A DNA stretch of 64,000 bases from Massilia niastensis DSM 21313 (GTDB taxonomy: Bacteria; Pseudomonadota; Gammaproteobacteria; Burkholderiales; Burkholderiaceae_D), in contig NZ_KB908079.1 in the NCBI RefSeq assembly GCF_000382345.1, positions 116,254-180,253 of the forward strand. The letters run 5' to 3'. The translations under genes and the position numbers were made by a program. Positions 17,356-26,503 of this stretch are shown here, piece after piece. Positions within the stretch are counted from its first letter, which is position 1; each line of letters opens with the position of its first letter. Under the pieces are notes generated by a model. It searched no databases, was not told the DNA's origin, and worked only from the letters and a program-made list of their open reading frames with translations.

Positions 17356-19080
17356 TCAGTGCCCGGGCACGGCGCGCCCGGCGCGGTCCAGCGCCTGTTC
17401 GACGCTGACCGCCAGCTCCGCCAGCTGGAAAGGCTTGCGCAACAGGAGGTCGTCGCCCAGGGCCTGTTCGATCGCCTTCATGTCGGCGTAGCCGGTCGCG
17501 ATGATGATCGGCACACCGGGAAACGCCTCGCGTGCACGCAGCATCAATTCGGCGCCGGTGATGCCCGGCATCAGGTAGTCGGTGATGATCAGGTCGGGCC
17601 GCTGGCGCTGCAGCTCGCGCAATCCGGCTTCGCCGTCGGGCGCCTGGCTGACCTGGTAGCCGAGCGCCTGGAGGGAATCGACCATCGACTCGCGCACGAA
17701 ATCGTCGTCCTCGACGATCAGGATGCGCGCGTCCGGCCGGGCGCTCCGGCCGACGACGGCCGGCGCGGGCGGCGCCGTCTCCTCGTGCTCGCCTGCCGCG
17801 CGCAGCCAGATCTCCACGGTCGTGCCCACGCCGCGCTGGCTGAGGATGCGGGCCGCGCCGCCCGACTGCTGCGCCATGCCGTACACCTGGCTCAGTCCGA
17901 GTCCCGTGCCCTTCCCCACTTCCTTGGTGGTGAAGAAGGGTTCGAAGACCCGCGCCGCCACGTCGGGCGCCATGCCTTCGCCGCTGTCGGTGACCGCGAT
18001 CCGGACATAGGCGCCCGCCGGCAGCAAGCCGGCGGGCGGCGCCATCGGCGCCGCATGGAACACCAGTTCACCGCCGCCGGGCATGGCGTCGCGCGCATTG
18101 ATGGCCAGGTTGAGCAGGGCCATTTCCATCTGGTTGGTGTCGGCCATGATCGTCGCGCCCGGCGCATCGACCTCGAAGCGCAGCCGGATGCCTGAACCCA
18201 GCGAGGTGGCGACCAGCTCGCGCACCCCGTCGAACAGGGCGCCGACGTCGGTCGCGCGCAGGTTCAGGCTCTGGTTGCGCGAAAACGCCAGCAACTGGCT
18301 GGTCAGCTTGCCGCCGCGCTGGCACGCCCGGCGCGCCACTTCGGCGCGCTGCCGCGCCAGCTCGTCCTTCGACAGCAGCAGGATCAGGTCCATGCTGCCC
18401 TGGACCACGTTGAGCAGGTTGTTGAAATCGTGCGCGATGCCGCCGGTGAGGCGCCCGACCGCTTCCATCTTCTGGAACTGCACCATGGCCTGCTGCACCC
18501 GCTCGCGCTCGATCACCTCGTTCATCAGGCGATCGTTGGCCGATGCCAGCGCCCGCGTGCGCTCCTCGATCCGCACTTCCAGCGTCTCGTTCAGTTCGAC
18601 CAGCGCTTCCTGGCTCTGGCGCAGGCTGGCGGCGGTGCGTTCGAGGTCGCCGAGCACGTGGCGCGCCTGGTACTGGCGCCGCCTGGCGCGCAGCGCCGAG
18701 CCGGCCGCGCTGCGCAGGGTCTGGGCGTTCAGCGGGCGTTCGAGCAGGATGATGTTGCCGAGGGCGCCGATCCGTGCGCGCGCACCGTCGGCCGGCGGAC
18801 CGATCGCCTTGGCCAGCAGGACCACGAAGGGGAAGTCGGACCAGGGGTCCTGGCGCTCCAGCCAGGCGTGCAGCGGGCCGAGGTCGATCCCGTGCAGGGC
18901 TTCCTCGGCGATGATGGCCGCCCCGGCGCCCTCCCCGATCGCGGCCGTGAGCCGGGCGAAGCTGCCGGCGACCTCGCAGGCGAAACCGTCGCGCCCGAGC
19001 ACCGCCGCGATGACCTCGGCATCGCGCCCGCGCGGCGCGAAGACCAGGACGCGCTCTTCGGGCGCGCTAGTCGGCGGCAT
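17356..19080 (-). CDS. Hybrid histidine kinase with C-terminal receiver domain
   Basis: A 574-residue soluble kinase. Residues 10-125 look like a degenerate receiver domain (VLVFAPRGRDAEVIAAVL) without an obvious phospho-acceptor Asp. A coiled coil follows (about 135-205). The dimerisation/phosphoacceptor block is of the HDFNN type (IAHDFNNLLN, His217), then HATPase motifs (NLAINARDAMP, DSGEGM, GLGLS). The C-terminal receiver has its acidic cluster IVEDDD and phospho-acceptor Asp501 in IITDYLMPG. It has no membrane segment and no DNA-binding output, so it works through the receiver or a partner. The gene overlaps the end of the KaiC-like gene by 14 bases, so the two form one operon. Confidence 0.9.
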   Translation of the reverse strand: MPPTSAPEERVLVFAPRGRDAEVIAAVLGRDGFACEVAGSFARLTAAIGEGAGAAIIAEEALHGIDLGPLHAWLERQDPWSDFPFVVLLAKAIGPPADGARARIGALGNIILLERPLNAQTLRSAAGSALRARRRQYQARHVLGDLERTAASLRQSQEALVELNETLEVRIEERTRALASANDRLMNEVIERERVQQAMVQFQKMEAVGRLTGGIAHDFNNLLNVVQGSMDLILLLSKDELARQRAEVARRACQRGGKLTSQLLAFSRNQSLNLRATDVGALFDGVRELVATSLGSGIRLRFEVDAPGATIMADTNQMEMALLNLAINARDAMPGGGELVFHAAPMAPPAGLLPAGAYVRIAVTDSGEGMAPDVAARVFEPFFTTKEVGKGTGLGLSQVYGMAQQSGGAARILSQRGVGTTVEIWLRAAGEHEETAPPAPAVVGRSARPDARILIVEDDDFVRESMVDSLQALGYQVSQAPDGEAGLRELQRQRPDLIITDYLMPGITGAELMLRAREAFPGVPIIIATGYADMKAIEQALGDDLLLRKPFQLAELAVSVEQALDRAGRAVPGH

Positions 19081-20557
19081 GCGGCGCGGGAATCATCATC
19101 GGCGTGGAACCGCGGTAGCTCGGCAGTCCGCTGAGCACGCCTTCGAAACCTTCGAGCGGATCGCCGATCCGGATGCCGTTGGGGCCAAGCTGGAGTTCAT
19201 GGATGGTCAGCGCATGGCGGGCCGTCCGGCTCTTGATGACGGTGATGGCACGCCGCAGGCGGCCATTGGATTCGAAGAAGCGCAGCAGCACCGTGCTGTC
19301 GCTCAGGTAGCTCAGGTCGACATCGGTGCGCACCTCGCCGACCAGGCCGTGCTGGCCCAGCACCAGCACCGTGGTGACGCCCTGCTGGTTCAGGTAGGAC
19401 AGCAGCTCGTGCATCTGCAGGGTGAGGTAATGCTCACCCGGCATCGCCTGCAGGTAGGCGTTCAGGCTGTCGATCACGATGAAGCTCACGCCGCGCTGCT
19501 CGACCGAGTCGCGCAGCATCTGTGCGAATTCGCCCGGCGACAGTTCGGCCGGATCGATATGGTGGATCCTCAGCTGCCCGCTGTCGGCGAAGGCGCGCAG
19601 CTCCAGCCCCAGCGCCGCGCTGCGCTCGAAGAAGGTGCCCAGGCCCTCGTCGAACAGGTAGAACGAGGCCCGTTCGCCGCGTTCCAGCGCGGACAGCAGG
19701 CAGCGCGTCGACAGGGTCGTCTTGCCGATGCCGGACGGGCCGACGATCAGGGTGTTGGTGCCGCGCACCAGTCCGCCGCCCAGCAGCGCATCGAGGCCAT
19801 CCGAACCGCTCGAGCGCACCTCCGGGACGAAGGGCCGGTTATGCTCGGCGGCCACCAGCCGCGGAAACATGGTGATGCCCCCGGTCTCGAGGAGGTAGTC
19901 ATGGTAGCCGCCGCGGAAACGGATGCCGCGCATCTTGATGATGTTCACGCGCCGGCGTTCCTTGCCGAATTCCTTGGCGATCTGCTCGAGGCTGATCACG
20001 CCATGGGCGATGCTGTGCAAATGCTGGTCGGACTGGCTGGTCTTGTCGTCGAGCATGAGCACCGTGCTCGACCTGGAGGAAAAGAACTGCTTGAGCGCCA
20101 GGATCTGGCGCCGGTAACGCAGCGGATTCTGGGCCAGCAGGCGCATCTCGGACAGGCTGTCGAACACCACCCGCACCGGCCTGATCCGGTCGACCTCGTC
20201 CATGACCTTGCGCGTGGTTTCGCCGAGCTCGACTTCCGAGGGGTGGAATACGGACTGCTGGGCATCGGGATCGAGGTCGGTGTCGCCGGCCAGTTCGAAC
20301 ACCGCCAGCGACGCGATCGACCAGCCGTGGCTTTCCGCGACCGCGGCCAGTTCGTCGGTGGTTTCGGACAGCGTGATGTACAGGCCGCTCTCGCCCTTGG
20401 CCGCGCCATCGAGCAGGAATTGCAATCCCAGCGTGGTCTTGCCGGCGCCGGGCGACCCCTCGACCAGGTAGACCCGCTGCGGCGTCAGTCCGCCGCCAAG
20501 GATATCGTCAAGACCGGCAATGCCGGTCGAAAGGCGGGAGGTCGGTACGGAGTTCAT
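19067..20557 (-). CDS. KaiC-like double-domain ATPase
   Basis: A 496-residue member of the KaiC/RadA-like family with two tandem P-loop domains, as in clock KaiC. Walker A motifs are GSPGAGKTT (34-42) and GPSGIGKTT (273-281); Walker B strands are VVFDSLSEM and FIVIDSLNAY. The start of domain 1 (STGIAGLDDILGGGL) is typical. The clock autophosphorylation Ser-Thr pair cannot be assigned with confidence, and no KaiA or KaiB gene is present, so circadian function should not be assumed. It is first in a two-gene operon with a hybrid histidine kinase (14-base overlap), a common pairing in soil bacteria suggesting the ATPase modulates kinase output. The family is clear; the role is unknown. Confidence 0.88.
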   Translation of the reverse strand: MNSVPTSRLSTGIAGLDDILGGGLTPQRVYLVEGSPGAGKTTLGLQFLLDGAAKGESGLYITLSETTDELAAVAESHGWSIASLAVFELAGDTDLDPDAQQSVFHPSEVELGETTRKVMDEVDRIRPVRVVFDSLSEMRLLAQNPLRYRRQILALKQFFSSRSSTVLMLDDKTSQSDQHLHSIAHGVISLEQIAKEFGKERRRVNIIKMRGIRFRGGYHDYLLETGGITMFPRLVAAEHNRPFVPEVRSSGSDGLDALLGGGLVRGTNTLIVGPSGIGKTTLSTRCLLSALERGERASFYLFDEGLGTFFERSAALGLELRAFADSGQLRIHHIDPAELSPGEFAQMLRDSVEQRGVSFIVIDSLNAYLQAMPGEHYLTLQMHELLSYLNQQGVTTVLVLGQHGLVGEVRTDVDLSYLSDSTVLLRFFESNGRLRRAITVIKSRTARHALTIHELQLGPNGIRIGDPLEGFEGVLSGLPSYRGSTPMMIPAPHAAD

Positions 20558-20681
20558 CTACGGCCTATGGATGTGGCCGAGAATGCCGTGCAGCCTTGGC
20601 GACACACTGCAGTACGACCGGTAGAGGGCGTCGCAAACGGCGCAACGGCTATGTTGATGCCAATTATACGGGGATTTGCTT

Positions 20682-21095
20682 TCAGGTCCCGAACAGGTCG
20701 TGCGCGTCGAGGATCGCGTAGGCGATGTCGGGGCGCTCGCCGAGCCGGCGCCGGACCGCGGCCGGCACCGACTGGCGCACCTTCCTGCACAGTCCGGGCC
20801 GTTCTTCGAGCACGATGAGGATGCCGCGCACCGTGCGCACCTCGTTCGGCCCCGGCGCGATGCGCAGCTCGGCGCCCAGGTTCCTGAGGACCAGGGCTTG
20901 CACGTGCAGGAGGTCGGCGTAGCTGTCGATCCGTTCGATGCGCTCGATCAGCTTCTGTTCCTGCTGGCGCGTCAGCATCAGCGGCCGGTGGTCGCCCTGG
21001 GGGTCGGCCATCAGGCGCTCGCGCTCGCACACGCACGTGCCCGGCGGGCATTCGGTGCGGACCGGAAAAGCAAAGGGCGACAGGTGTTCGCTCAC
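20682..21095 (-). CDS. Conserved hypothetical protein with N-terminal cysteine cluster
   Basis: A 137-residue protein whose GTG start overlaps the stop of the Mut7-C gene (GTGA). Near the N-terminus there is a Cys-x4-Cys-x-Cys cluster (ECPPGTCVCER) that could bind metal. The remainder is mostly helical: LTRQQEQKLIERIERIDSY, then GILIVLEERPGLC and AYAILDAHDLFG. I do not recognise a family with a known function. Translational coupling to the Mut7-C/ubiquitin-like protein makes a shared pathway plausible. The choice of GTG rather than the later ATG (MADPQG) is based on this overlap. Confidence 0.65.
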   Translation of the reverse strand: MSEHLSPFAFPVRTECPPGTCVCERERLMADPQGDHRPLMLTRQQEQKLIERIERIDSYADLLHVQALVLRNLGAELRIAPGPNEVRTVRGILIVLEERPGLCRKVRQSVPAAVRRRLGERPDIAYAILDAHDLFGT

Positions 21096-21931
21096 GTCAG
21101 GGATGGGAAATCGGGGGCCTTGGACGATTCTATATCGGAACGGCGCTCCGGCGTACCCTCGTCCGGGCTGCCGAGCGACGCCAGCAGCGCATTCATGCGC
21201 TGGTAGTGGGTCCCCTTCCAGTACACGCGCTGGCAGATGTCGCAGGTGGTGAAGCTGTGCTGCAGGGTGCGCACCGATTGCGGCAGGCGGTGGAAGACGC
21301 TGGCCTTGTCGACCGGGCGCAGCGGCACGTTGCAGTCCAGGCAGCGCGTGAACGGGCGCGCGCCCTGCGCCAGGTCGAGCCGCGCGAACAGCTCGCGCAA
21401 CTGCTGCGCCGGATCGAGCGCGTGGATGTAGCAGCCATGCAGGATGGCGCGCCGCTTGAGCAGCTCGCGGTCGCGCGTGAGCACCACGCGGTCGGCGTCC
21501 TGGGCGATGTCCTCGATCTCGTCGTCGTGGTAGTGGTTGTCGTACAGCGTGTCGAAGCCGGCCATGCGCAGCAGGCGCGCCAGCCCGCCCAGGTGGGCGT
21601 CGGCGATGAAGCGCATGCGCGCCAGCGGGCGGTCGCGCAGCCGGTCCAGCACCGGCTTCTCCTGCAGGGCGCTCTCGTGCGGACCGAATTCGATGAGCTC
21701 GAAGCGCGAGTAGACGGCAATCCGGTCGCCATCCTCGACCCGCCGCTCGAAGCCGCTTTCCTGTCCGTTGACCAGCACCAGTTCGACCTCGGTATGCGGC
21801 ACGCCCAGCGCTTCGATCATGTGCTTGACGGTCGCGTCCCGGGCGCAACCGGACGCGAACGGCCGCCCGCGCCGCTCGCGCGGCAGGAAGTCGTTCAGCT
21901 CTTCATGGAAGCGAAAGATGGCGGTGACCAT
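21092..21931 (-). CDS. Mut7-C RNase-domain protein with N-terminal ubiquitin-like domain
   Basis: A 279-residue protein of the Mut7-C family. The N-terminal part (about 1-95) fits the Mut7-C ubiquitin/MoaD-like fold (FRFHEELNDFLP, DGDRIAVYSRFE). The next part (about 108-225) is the PIN-like Mut7-C nuclease domain, with acidic residues in FIADAHLGGLARLLRMAG, YDNHYHDDEI and VVLTRDRELL. A zinc ribbon follows with CLDC and CDIC pairs. Members are predicted RNases; the substrate is unknown. The gene is coupled to the downstream cysteine-cluster gene and 39 bases from a separate DUF72 gene. Confidence 0.85.
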   Translation of the reverse strand: MVTAIFRFHEELNDFLPRERRGRPFASGCARDATVKHMIEALGVPHTEVELVLVNGQESGFERRVEDGDRIAVYSRFELIEFGPHESALQEKPVLDRLRDRPLARMRFIADAHLGGLARLLRMAGFDTLYDNHYHDDEIEDIAQDADRVVLTRDRELLKRRAILHGCYIHALDPAQQLRELFARLDLAQGARPFTRCLDCNVPLRPVDKASVFHRLPQSVRTLQHSFTTCDICQRVYWKGTHYQRMNALLASLGSPDEGTPERRSDIESSKAPDFPSLT

Positions 21932-21970
21932 GATGAGCAGTATGGCAGCTTCATCGTCTGCTTGCAGAAC

Positions 21971-22708
21971 CTATCCGTGCAACAACTCCAGCGCATTCGG
22001 CACCGACGCGAAGGCCGCCGTATTGTCGAAGATGCACCAGCAGGTACGCCCCGCCGCCACCTGCGCGTCGAGTTCGCGCCGCAGCTGGTCGATGTAGTCG
22101 CGCGGGTAGCGCGAGTAGTAGATGCGCGGCGAGCCGTGCAGCCGCACATAGACGCTGGTATCGCTGGTCGGCACGTGCGGCCCGGGCTGGCCGGCGGCCG
22201 GGTCGGCGATCACGCGCGTCACGCCGCGCTCGCGCAGCAGCGCCGTGGCGGGGTCCGAGAACCAGCTCGGATGGCGCGCCTCGAACGCGATCATGCAGCC
22301 GAACAGCTCGTGCAGCTGCCTGAAGAAGCTGCGTGCGGGCTCGTCGGTGAAGCCGAATTTCGGCGGCAGCTGTACCAGCAGGCAACCCAGCTTGTCGCCG
22401 AGCATGCGCGCCTCGCGCGCGAAGCGGTCCAGCTGCTCGCCGACCTCGAACAGGCGCGCGTCATGGGTGATCGCGCGCGGCAGCTTGACCGCGAAGCGGA
22501 AGTCGTCGGGCACGCTTTCCGACCAGCGCAGGTAGGTCTGCGGCTGGTGCGGACGGTAGAACGACGTATTGATCTCCACGGCCGGGAACACGGCCGCGTA
22601 GCGTTCGAGATGGCTGCCGGCGGCGGGAAAGGCTGCGGCGGATTCCTTGTAGACATTCCAGCCGGCGCAGCCGACCAGCAGGCGGCCGGGCGGTGGAATA
22701 GCGCTCAT
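21971..22708 (-). CDS. DUF72 (YecE-like) protein
   Basis: A 245-residue TIM-barrel-like DUF72 protein. Family hallmarks are LLVGCAGWNV near the start, FPAVEINTSFYR, WSESVPDDFRFAVKLPRAITH and YVRLHGSPRIYYSRY. Biochemical function is not known for this family. It is transcribed in the same direction as the Mut7-C pair downstream (39-base gap), and divergently from trxC. Confidence 0.88.
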   Translation of the reverse strand: MSAIPPPGRLLVGCAGWNVYKESAAAFPAAGSHLERYAAVFPAVEINTSFYRPHQPQTYLRWSESVPDDFRFAVKLPRAITHDARLFEVGEQLDRFAREARMLGDKLGCLLVQLPPKFGFTDEPARSFFRQLHELFGCMIAFEARHPSWFSDPATALLRERGVTRVIADPAAGQPGPHVPTSDTSVYVRLHGSPRIYYSRYPRDYIDQLRRELDAQVAAGRTCWCIFDNTAAFASVPNALELLHG

Positions 22709-22835
22709 CGGTCACTTTGAAGTCGGGACCAGCCGATTCTACGGGAAGCCCGGCCGTGGCGGCGCATGGCTGACCCTGCACGAGCGCGTGGACCGGCTTA
22801 CAATACCGCCATCGATACCTGTCAGGGAGACCCCG

Positions 22836-23279
22836 ATGACCGACCCGCTCCACGTCGTCTGCCCCCATTGCGACGCCGTCAACCGCATGCCGCAGGCGCG
22901 GCTGCAGGATGCGCCGACCTGCGGCAAGTGCGCCCGGCCGGTGTTCGCCGGCCGCCCGCTCGAGGTCGACAGCGCCCGTTTCGAGCGTCACCTCACGCGC
23001 AACGATATTCCGGTGCTGGTGGATTTCTGGGCCGAATGGTGCGGTCCGTGCAAGATGATGGCGCCCGCCTATGCCCAGGCGGCGCAGCGCCTGGAACCGA
23101 TGGTGCGCCTGCTGAAGGTCGATACCGAGGCGGCGCAGGACCTCGCGGGGCGCTACAACATCCGCAGCATTCCGACCCTGGCGCTGTTCCGCAACGGACG
23201 CGAAGTCGCGCGCCAGGCCGGCGCCATGGATGCGGGCCGGATCGTGGCCTGGGTGCAGGCGCACGCGGGCCAGGCCTAG
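22836..23279 (+). CDS. trxC: Thioredoxin 2 (TrxC)
   Basis: A 147-residue thioredoxin with the N-terminal zinc-binding extension typical of TrxC: CPHC (Cys9, Cys12) and CGKC (Cys29, Cys32). The redox-active site is WCGPCK at 68-73 and the cis-Pro region reads IRSIPTLALF. It reduces protein disulfides in the cytoplasm, and the zinc module makes it suited to oxidative stress. The start at 22836 (GGGAGA ribosome-binding site) gives the standard TrxC length; an earlier in-frame start would add an unusual extension. A TACAAT sequence about 35 bases upstream may be its -10. Confidence 0.95.
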   Translation: MTDPLHVVCPHCDAVNRMPQARLQDAPTCGKCARPVFAGRPLEVDSARFERHLTRNDIPVLVDFWAEWCGPCKMMAPAYAQAAQRLEPMVRLLKVDTEAAQDLAGRYNIRSIPTLALFRNGREVARQAGAMDAGRIVAWVQAHAGQA

Positions 23280-23366
23280 TCGCGCACCCGGTTGCGCAGT
23301 GCGTTCCTGCAATGCGCAGTGTTACAATCCCGTCATCACCGGGTCGGTCCCGGACGAGGAGGAGCT

Positions 23367-23729
23367 ATGTCGCAAGAACTGGTAATGGAGCGTGGTGTGG
23401 AAGACAGCAAGCAATGGGCGCGCATCCTGTACATCATTCACGCCCTGACCTTCTTCTTTTCGCTCGGCATGCTGTCGTTCGTGCCGCTGATCGTCAACTA
23501 CGTCAAGCGTCCCGAGACCTCGGGCACCATGGTGTACACCCACCACACCTGGATGATCCGTTCGTTCTGGTTCTACGCGCTGTGGATGGCGCTCGGGTTC
23601 GTGCTCTTCGCCACCATCATCGGCATCCCGCTGGCCTGGCTGGTGTGGGGCGTGGCCTGGGTGTGGAAGGCTTACCGGCTGATCCGCGGCTTCCTCGACC
23701 TGAACAGCAACAAGGCAATGCCGGTCTGA
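23367..23729 (+). CDS. Small inner-membrane protein (DUF4870-like)
   Basis: A 120-residue protein with a short charged N-terminus and three hydrophobic segments (ILYIIHALTFFFSLGML; FWFYALWMALGFVLFATII; IPLAWLVWGVAWVWKAY). The pattern resembles the DUF4870/YIP1-like small membrane proteins. It is preceded by a strong GAGGAGG ribosome-binding site and a TACAAT about 40 bases upstream. The upstream gap contains TGCGCAGTG twice, 20 bases apart. Function unknown. Confidence 0.8.
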   Translation: MSQELVMERGVEDSKQWARILYIIHALTFFFSLGMLSFVPLIVNYVKRPETSGTMVYTHHTWMIRSFWFYALWMALGFVLFATIIGIPLAWLVWGVAWVWKAYRLIRGFLDLNSNKAMPV

Positions 23730-23754
23730 AGCGGCATCGCCCCGCAGGTCCTGG

Positions 23755-24918
23755 TCAGAGTGCGGCGAGGGCCTGCTCGAGGTCGGCGATCAGGTCGCCC
23801 GGCTCCTCGAGGCCGATATTGAAGCGGACCAGGATGCCCGCGTCGCGCCACTGCTTGCGCATGCCCTGGATACGGTAAGGCATCACCAGGCTGTTCGGGC
23901 CGCCCCAGCTGTAGCCGATGCCGAACAGGGCCAAAGCATCGACGAAGCGGTCGGTCTGCGCTTCGGTGAAGCGCGCATCGAACAGCACCGAGAACAGCCC
24001 GCCGGCGCCGCGGAAGTCGCGCTTCCAGAATTCGTGGCCCGGGCAATCCTCGAACGCCGGGTGCAGCACCTTCGCAATCTCCGGACGCGCCTTGAGCCAG
24101 GCCGCGACCTGGCGCGCGCCGGCGTCGTGGGCCTCGAAGCGCAGCTTCATGGTCGGCAGCCCGCGCATCACGAGGAAGGCGTCGTCCGCCCCCACGCCCA
24201 GGCCGAGGCGCATGTGCGCCTGCGCCAGGCGGTCGTTGAGCGCGCGGTCGCGCGTGATGACGGCGCCCATCAGGAGGTCGGCGCCGCCCGACTGGTACTT
24301 GGTCAGCGCATGCATCACGATGTCGGCGCCGGCGTCGAAGCCGCGCAGCGCCAGGCCCGCCGCCCAGGTGTTGTCGAGCGCGACCAGCACGCCCTTTTCG
24401 TGCGCCGCCTTGCACAGCGCCGGCAGGTCCGGCACTTCCATCGACACCGAACCGGGCGCCTCGGCCCAGACCAGCCGGGTGTTCGGCTGGATCAGTTCGG
24501 CGATCCCGGCGCCGACCATCGGATCGTAGAAGCGCGCCGTGACGCCGAAGTCCTGGCTCAGCCAGCGCCCCAGCTCGCGGTTCGGGTTGTAGACATTGTC
24601 CGGCAGCAGCACGTCATCGCCGCTCTTGAGCAGCGCGAAGTCGATCATCGCGATCGCCGCCAGGCCCGACGGCGCCAGCAGGCAGTGCTCGCCGCCTTCG
24701 ATGCCGGCCAGGCGCGCTTCCAGCGTGAAGGTGGTGGGCGTGCCGTGCAGGCCGTAGGTATAGGCGTTCTTTTCCTTCCACTGGCCGGATCGCATCGCGG
24801 CGACGTTCGGGAACAGCACCGTCGACGCGTGGTGGATCCCGGTCGGGAAGGCGGCGAAGCCGCCGGGCGCGACATAGTCGCTGTGGATCAGGGTGGTCTG
24901 GACCGCTTTCTTGTTCAT
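23755..24918 (-). CDS. metC: Cystathionine beta-lyase-like trans-sulfuration enzyme
   Basis: A 387-residue PLP enzyme of the Cys/Met metabolism family. The PLP lysine is Lys207 in ALTKYQSGGAD; other family features are the YNPNRELG loop, the substrate-binding SWGGPNSLV block and the GLEEPGDLIADL ending. These fit cystathionine beta-lyase, which makes homocysteine for methionine synthesis. Related gamma-synthases and lyases share the same motifs, so the exact reaction is likely rather than proven. It is followed by rimO in the same direction after a short gap on the other side of its start. Confidence 0.85.
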   Translation of the reverse strand: MNKKAVQTTLIHSDYVAPGGFAAFPTGIHHASTVLFPNVAAMRSGQWKEKNAYTYGLHGTPTTFTLEARLAGIEGGEHCLLAPSGLAAIAMIDFALLKSGDDVLLPDNVYNPNRELGRWLSQDFGVTARFYDPMVGAGIAELIQPNTRLVWAEAPGSVSMEVPDLPALCKAAHEKGVLVALDNTWAAGLALRGFDAGADIVMHALTKYQSGGADLLMGAVITRDRALNDRLAQAHMRLGLGVGADDAFLVMRGLPTMKLRFEAHDAGARQVAAWLKARPEIAKVLHPAFEDCPGHEFWKRDFRGAGGLFSVLFDARFTEAQTDRFVDALALFGIGYSWGGPNSLVMPYRIQGMRKQWRDAGILVRFNIGLEEPGDLIADLEQALAAL

Positions 24919-24940
24919 CTTGATGCGCCCCGGCTGCCGC

Positions 24941-26389
24941 TCAGACCACGCTGGCCCACAGGTCGTGGGCGTCGGCCTTGGTGATCACGACCTCGGCGAA
25001 CCCGCCCACGGCCAGCTTCTGCTTGCCCGGGACCAGGGATTTCTTGATGTGCACCACGCCGTCGATTTCCGGCGCATCCGCGGCCGAGCGTCCGATCGCT
25101 TCGCGCGGGCCGACTTCGTCGACCAGCACGCGCATGGTCTTGCCGACCTTGTCCTGCAGGCGCTTGGCCGAAATCTCTTCCTGCAGCAGCATGACGCGCG
25201 CGCGGCGTTCCTCGCGCACTTCTTCCGGCACCGGGTTGTCCAGCAGGTTCGCGGTCGCGCCTTCGACCGGCGAGTAGGCGAAGCAGCCCAGGCGGTCGAT
25301 CTGCGCTTCCTTCAGGAAGTCCAGCAGGTACTCGAACTCGGCCTCGGTCTCGCCCGGGAAGCCGGCGATGAAGGTCGAGCGGATGGTCAGGTCCGGGTTC
25401 ATCTTGCGCCAGGCCTGGATGCGGTCCAGGTTCTTCTCGCCGCTGGCCGGGCGCTTCATGCGCTTGAGCACGTCCGGATGGGCGTGCTGCATCGGGATGT
25501 CGAGGTAAGGCAGCACGTGGCCATCGCCCATCAGCGGGATCACCTGGTCGACGTGCGGGTAAGGATAGACGTAGTGCAGGCGCACCCAGGCGTCGTACTG
25601 GCGCGCCAGCTGGCCCAGGGCCTCGACCAGCTGGGTCATGTGGGTCTTGACCGGGCGGCCGTTCCAGAAGCCGGTGCGGAACTTGACGTCCACGCCGTAG
25701 GCGCTGGTGTCCTGCGAGATCACCAGCAGTTCCTTGACGCCGGCCTTGAACAGGTTCTCGGCCTCGACCAGCACCTCGCCGATCTGGCGCGACACCAGGT
25801 CGCCGCGCATCGACGGGATGATGCAGAAGCTGCAGCGGTGGTTGCAGCCCTCGGAAATCTTCAGGTAGGCGTAGTGCTTGGGCGTCAGCTTGACGCCGTG
25901 GTCCGGCACCAGGTCGAGGAAGGGGTCGTGCGGCTTGGGCAGGTGGAGGTGCACCGATTCCATCACCTCGGCGACGGCGTGCGGACCGGTCACGGCCAGC
26001 ACCTTCGGGTGCACCTTGGTGATGATGTCCTGGCCCGCGGCATCCTTCTTTGCGCCCAGGCAGCCGGTGACGATCACCTTGCCGTTCTCGGCCAGCGCTT
26101 CGCCGATCGCATCGAGCGATTCCTGCACCGCGGCGTCGATGAAGCCGCAGGTGTTGACGATCACGAGGTCGGCGCCGTCGTAGGACTTGGCGGTCTGGTA
26201 ACCTTCGGCGCGCAGCTGGGTCAGGATCTGCTCGGAATCGACCAGGGCCTTCGGGCAGCCGAGCGACACGAAACCGACCTTGGGCGCGGCGACGCCAGGC
26301 GCAGCCGGCGGGATGACCAGCTCGGGCGTGCTCGTTGCGGCAACGTTGGAAGTGGAAACGGGAAGCGAATGACGGCGAAGTTCAGGCAT
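24941..26389 (-). CDS. rimO: Ribosomal protein S12 methylthiotransferase RimO
   Basis: A 482-residue radical-SAM methylthiotransferase that adds a methylthio group to the conserved Asp of ribosomal protein S12. The N-terminal UPF0004 domain begins with [16 protein letters not shown], the radical-SAM cluster reads [16 protein letters not shown], and a C-terminal TRAM domain ends the protein. The first 35 or so residues are a variable, Ala/Pro/Ser-rich extension not essential to the family, so the true start could be slightly later. Confidence 0.95.
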   Translation of the reverse strand: MPELRRHSLPVSTSNVAATSTPELVIPPAAPGVAAPKVGFVSLGCPKALVDSEQILTQLRAEGYQTAKSYDGADLVIVNTCGFIDAAVQESLDAIGEALAENGKVIVTGCLGAKKDAAGQDIITKVHPKVLAVTGPHAVAEVMESVHLHLPKPHDPFLDLVPDHGVKLTPKHYAYLKISEGCNHRCSFCIIPSMRGDLVSRQIGEVLVEAENLFKAGVKELLVISQDTSAYGVDVKFRTGFWNGRPVKTHMTQLVEALGQLARQYDAWVRLHYVYPYPHVDQVIPLMGDGHVLPYLDIPMQHAHPDVLKRMKRPASGEKNLDRIQAWRKMNPDLTIRSTFIAGFPGETEAEFEYLLDFLKEAQIDRLGCFAYSPVEGATANLLDNPVPEEVREERRARVMLLQEEISAKRLQDKVGKTMRVLVDEVGPREAIGRSAADAPEIDGVVHIKKSLVPGKQKLAVGGFAEVVITKADAHDLWASVV

Positions 26390-26466
26390 GGGCGGGCGAC
26401 AAAAGATCTGGGCAATCCGCGATTGTACCTGAAGCGCGCCCCGCGAGGGAAACGGAGGCGCGGGAA

Positions 26467-26486
26467 CCGGCCGCGGGAACGGCCGG
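26467..26486 (-). terminator. Weak GC hairpin after phaR
   Basis: CCGGCCG pairs with CGGCCGG over a six-base loop, 17 bases past the phaR stop in its direction of transcription. No T run follows, so it may be a weak or factor-dependent terminator. Confidence 0.35.
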
Positions 26487-26503
26487 CGAAGCCGGGGACA
26501 GGC

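Noticed and set aside
19067..20557. Reading the KaiC-like gene as part of a circadian clock
   Set aside because: No KaiA or KaiB gene nearby, and the clock phosphorylation sites could not be assigned. The family name alone does not support it.
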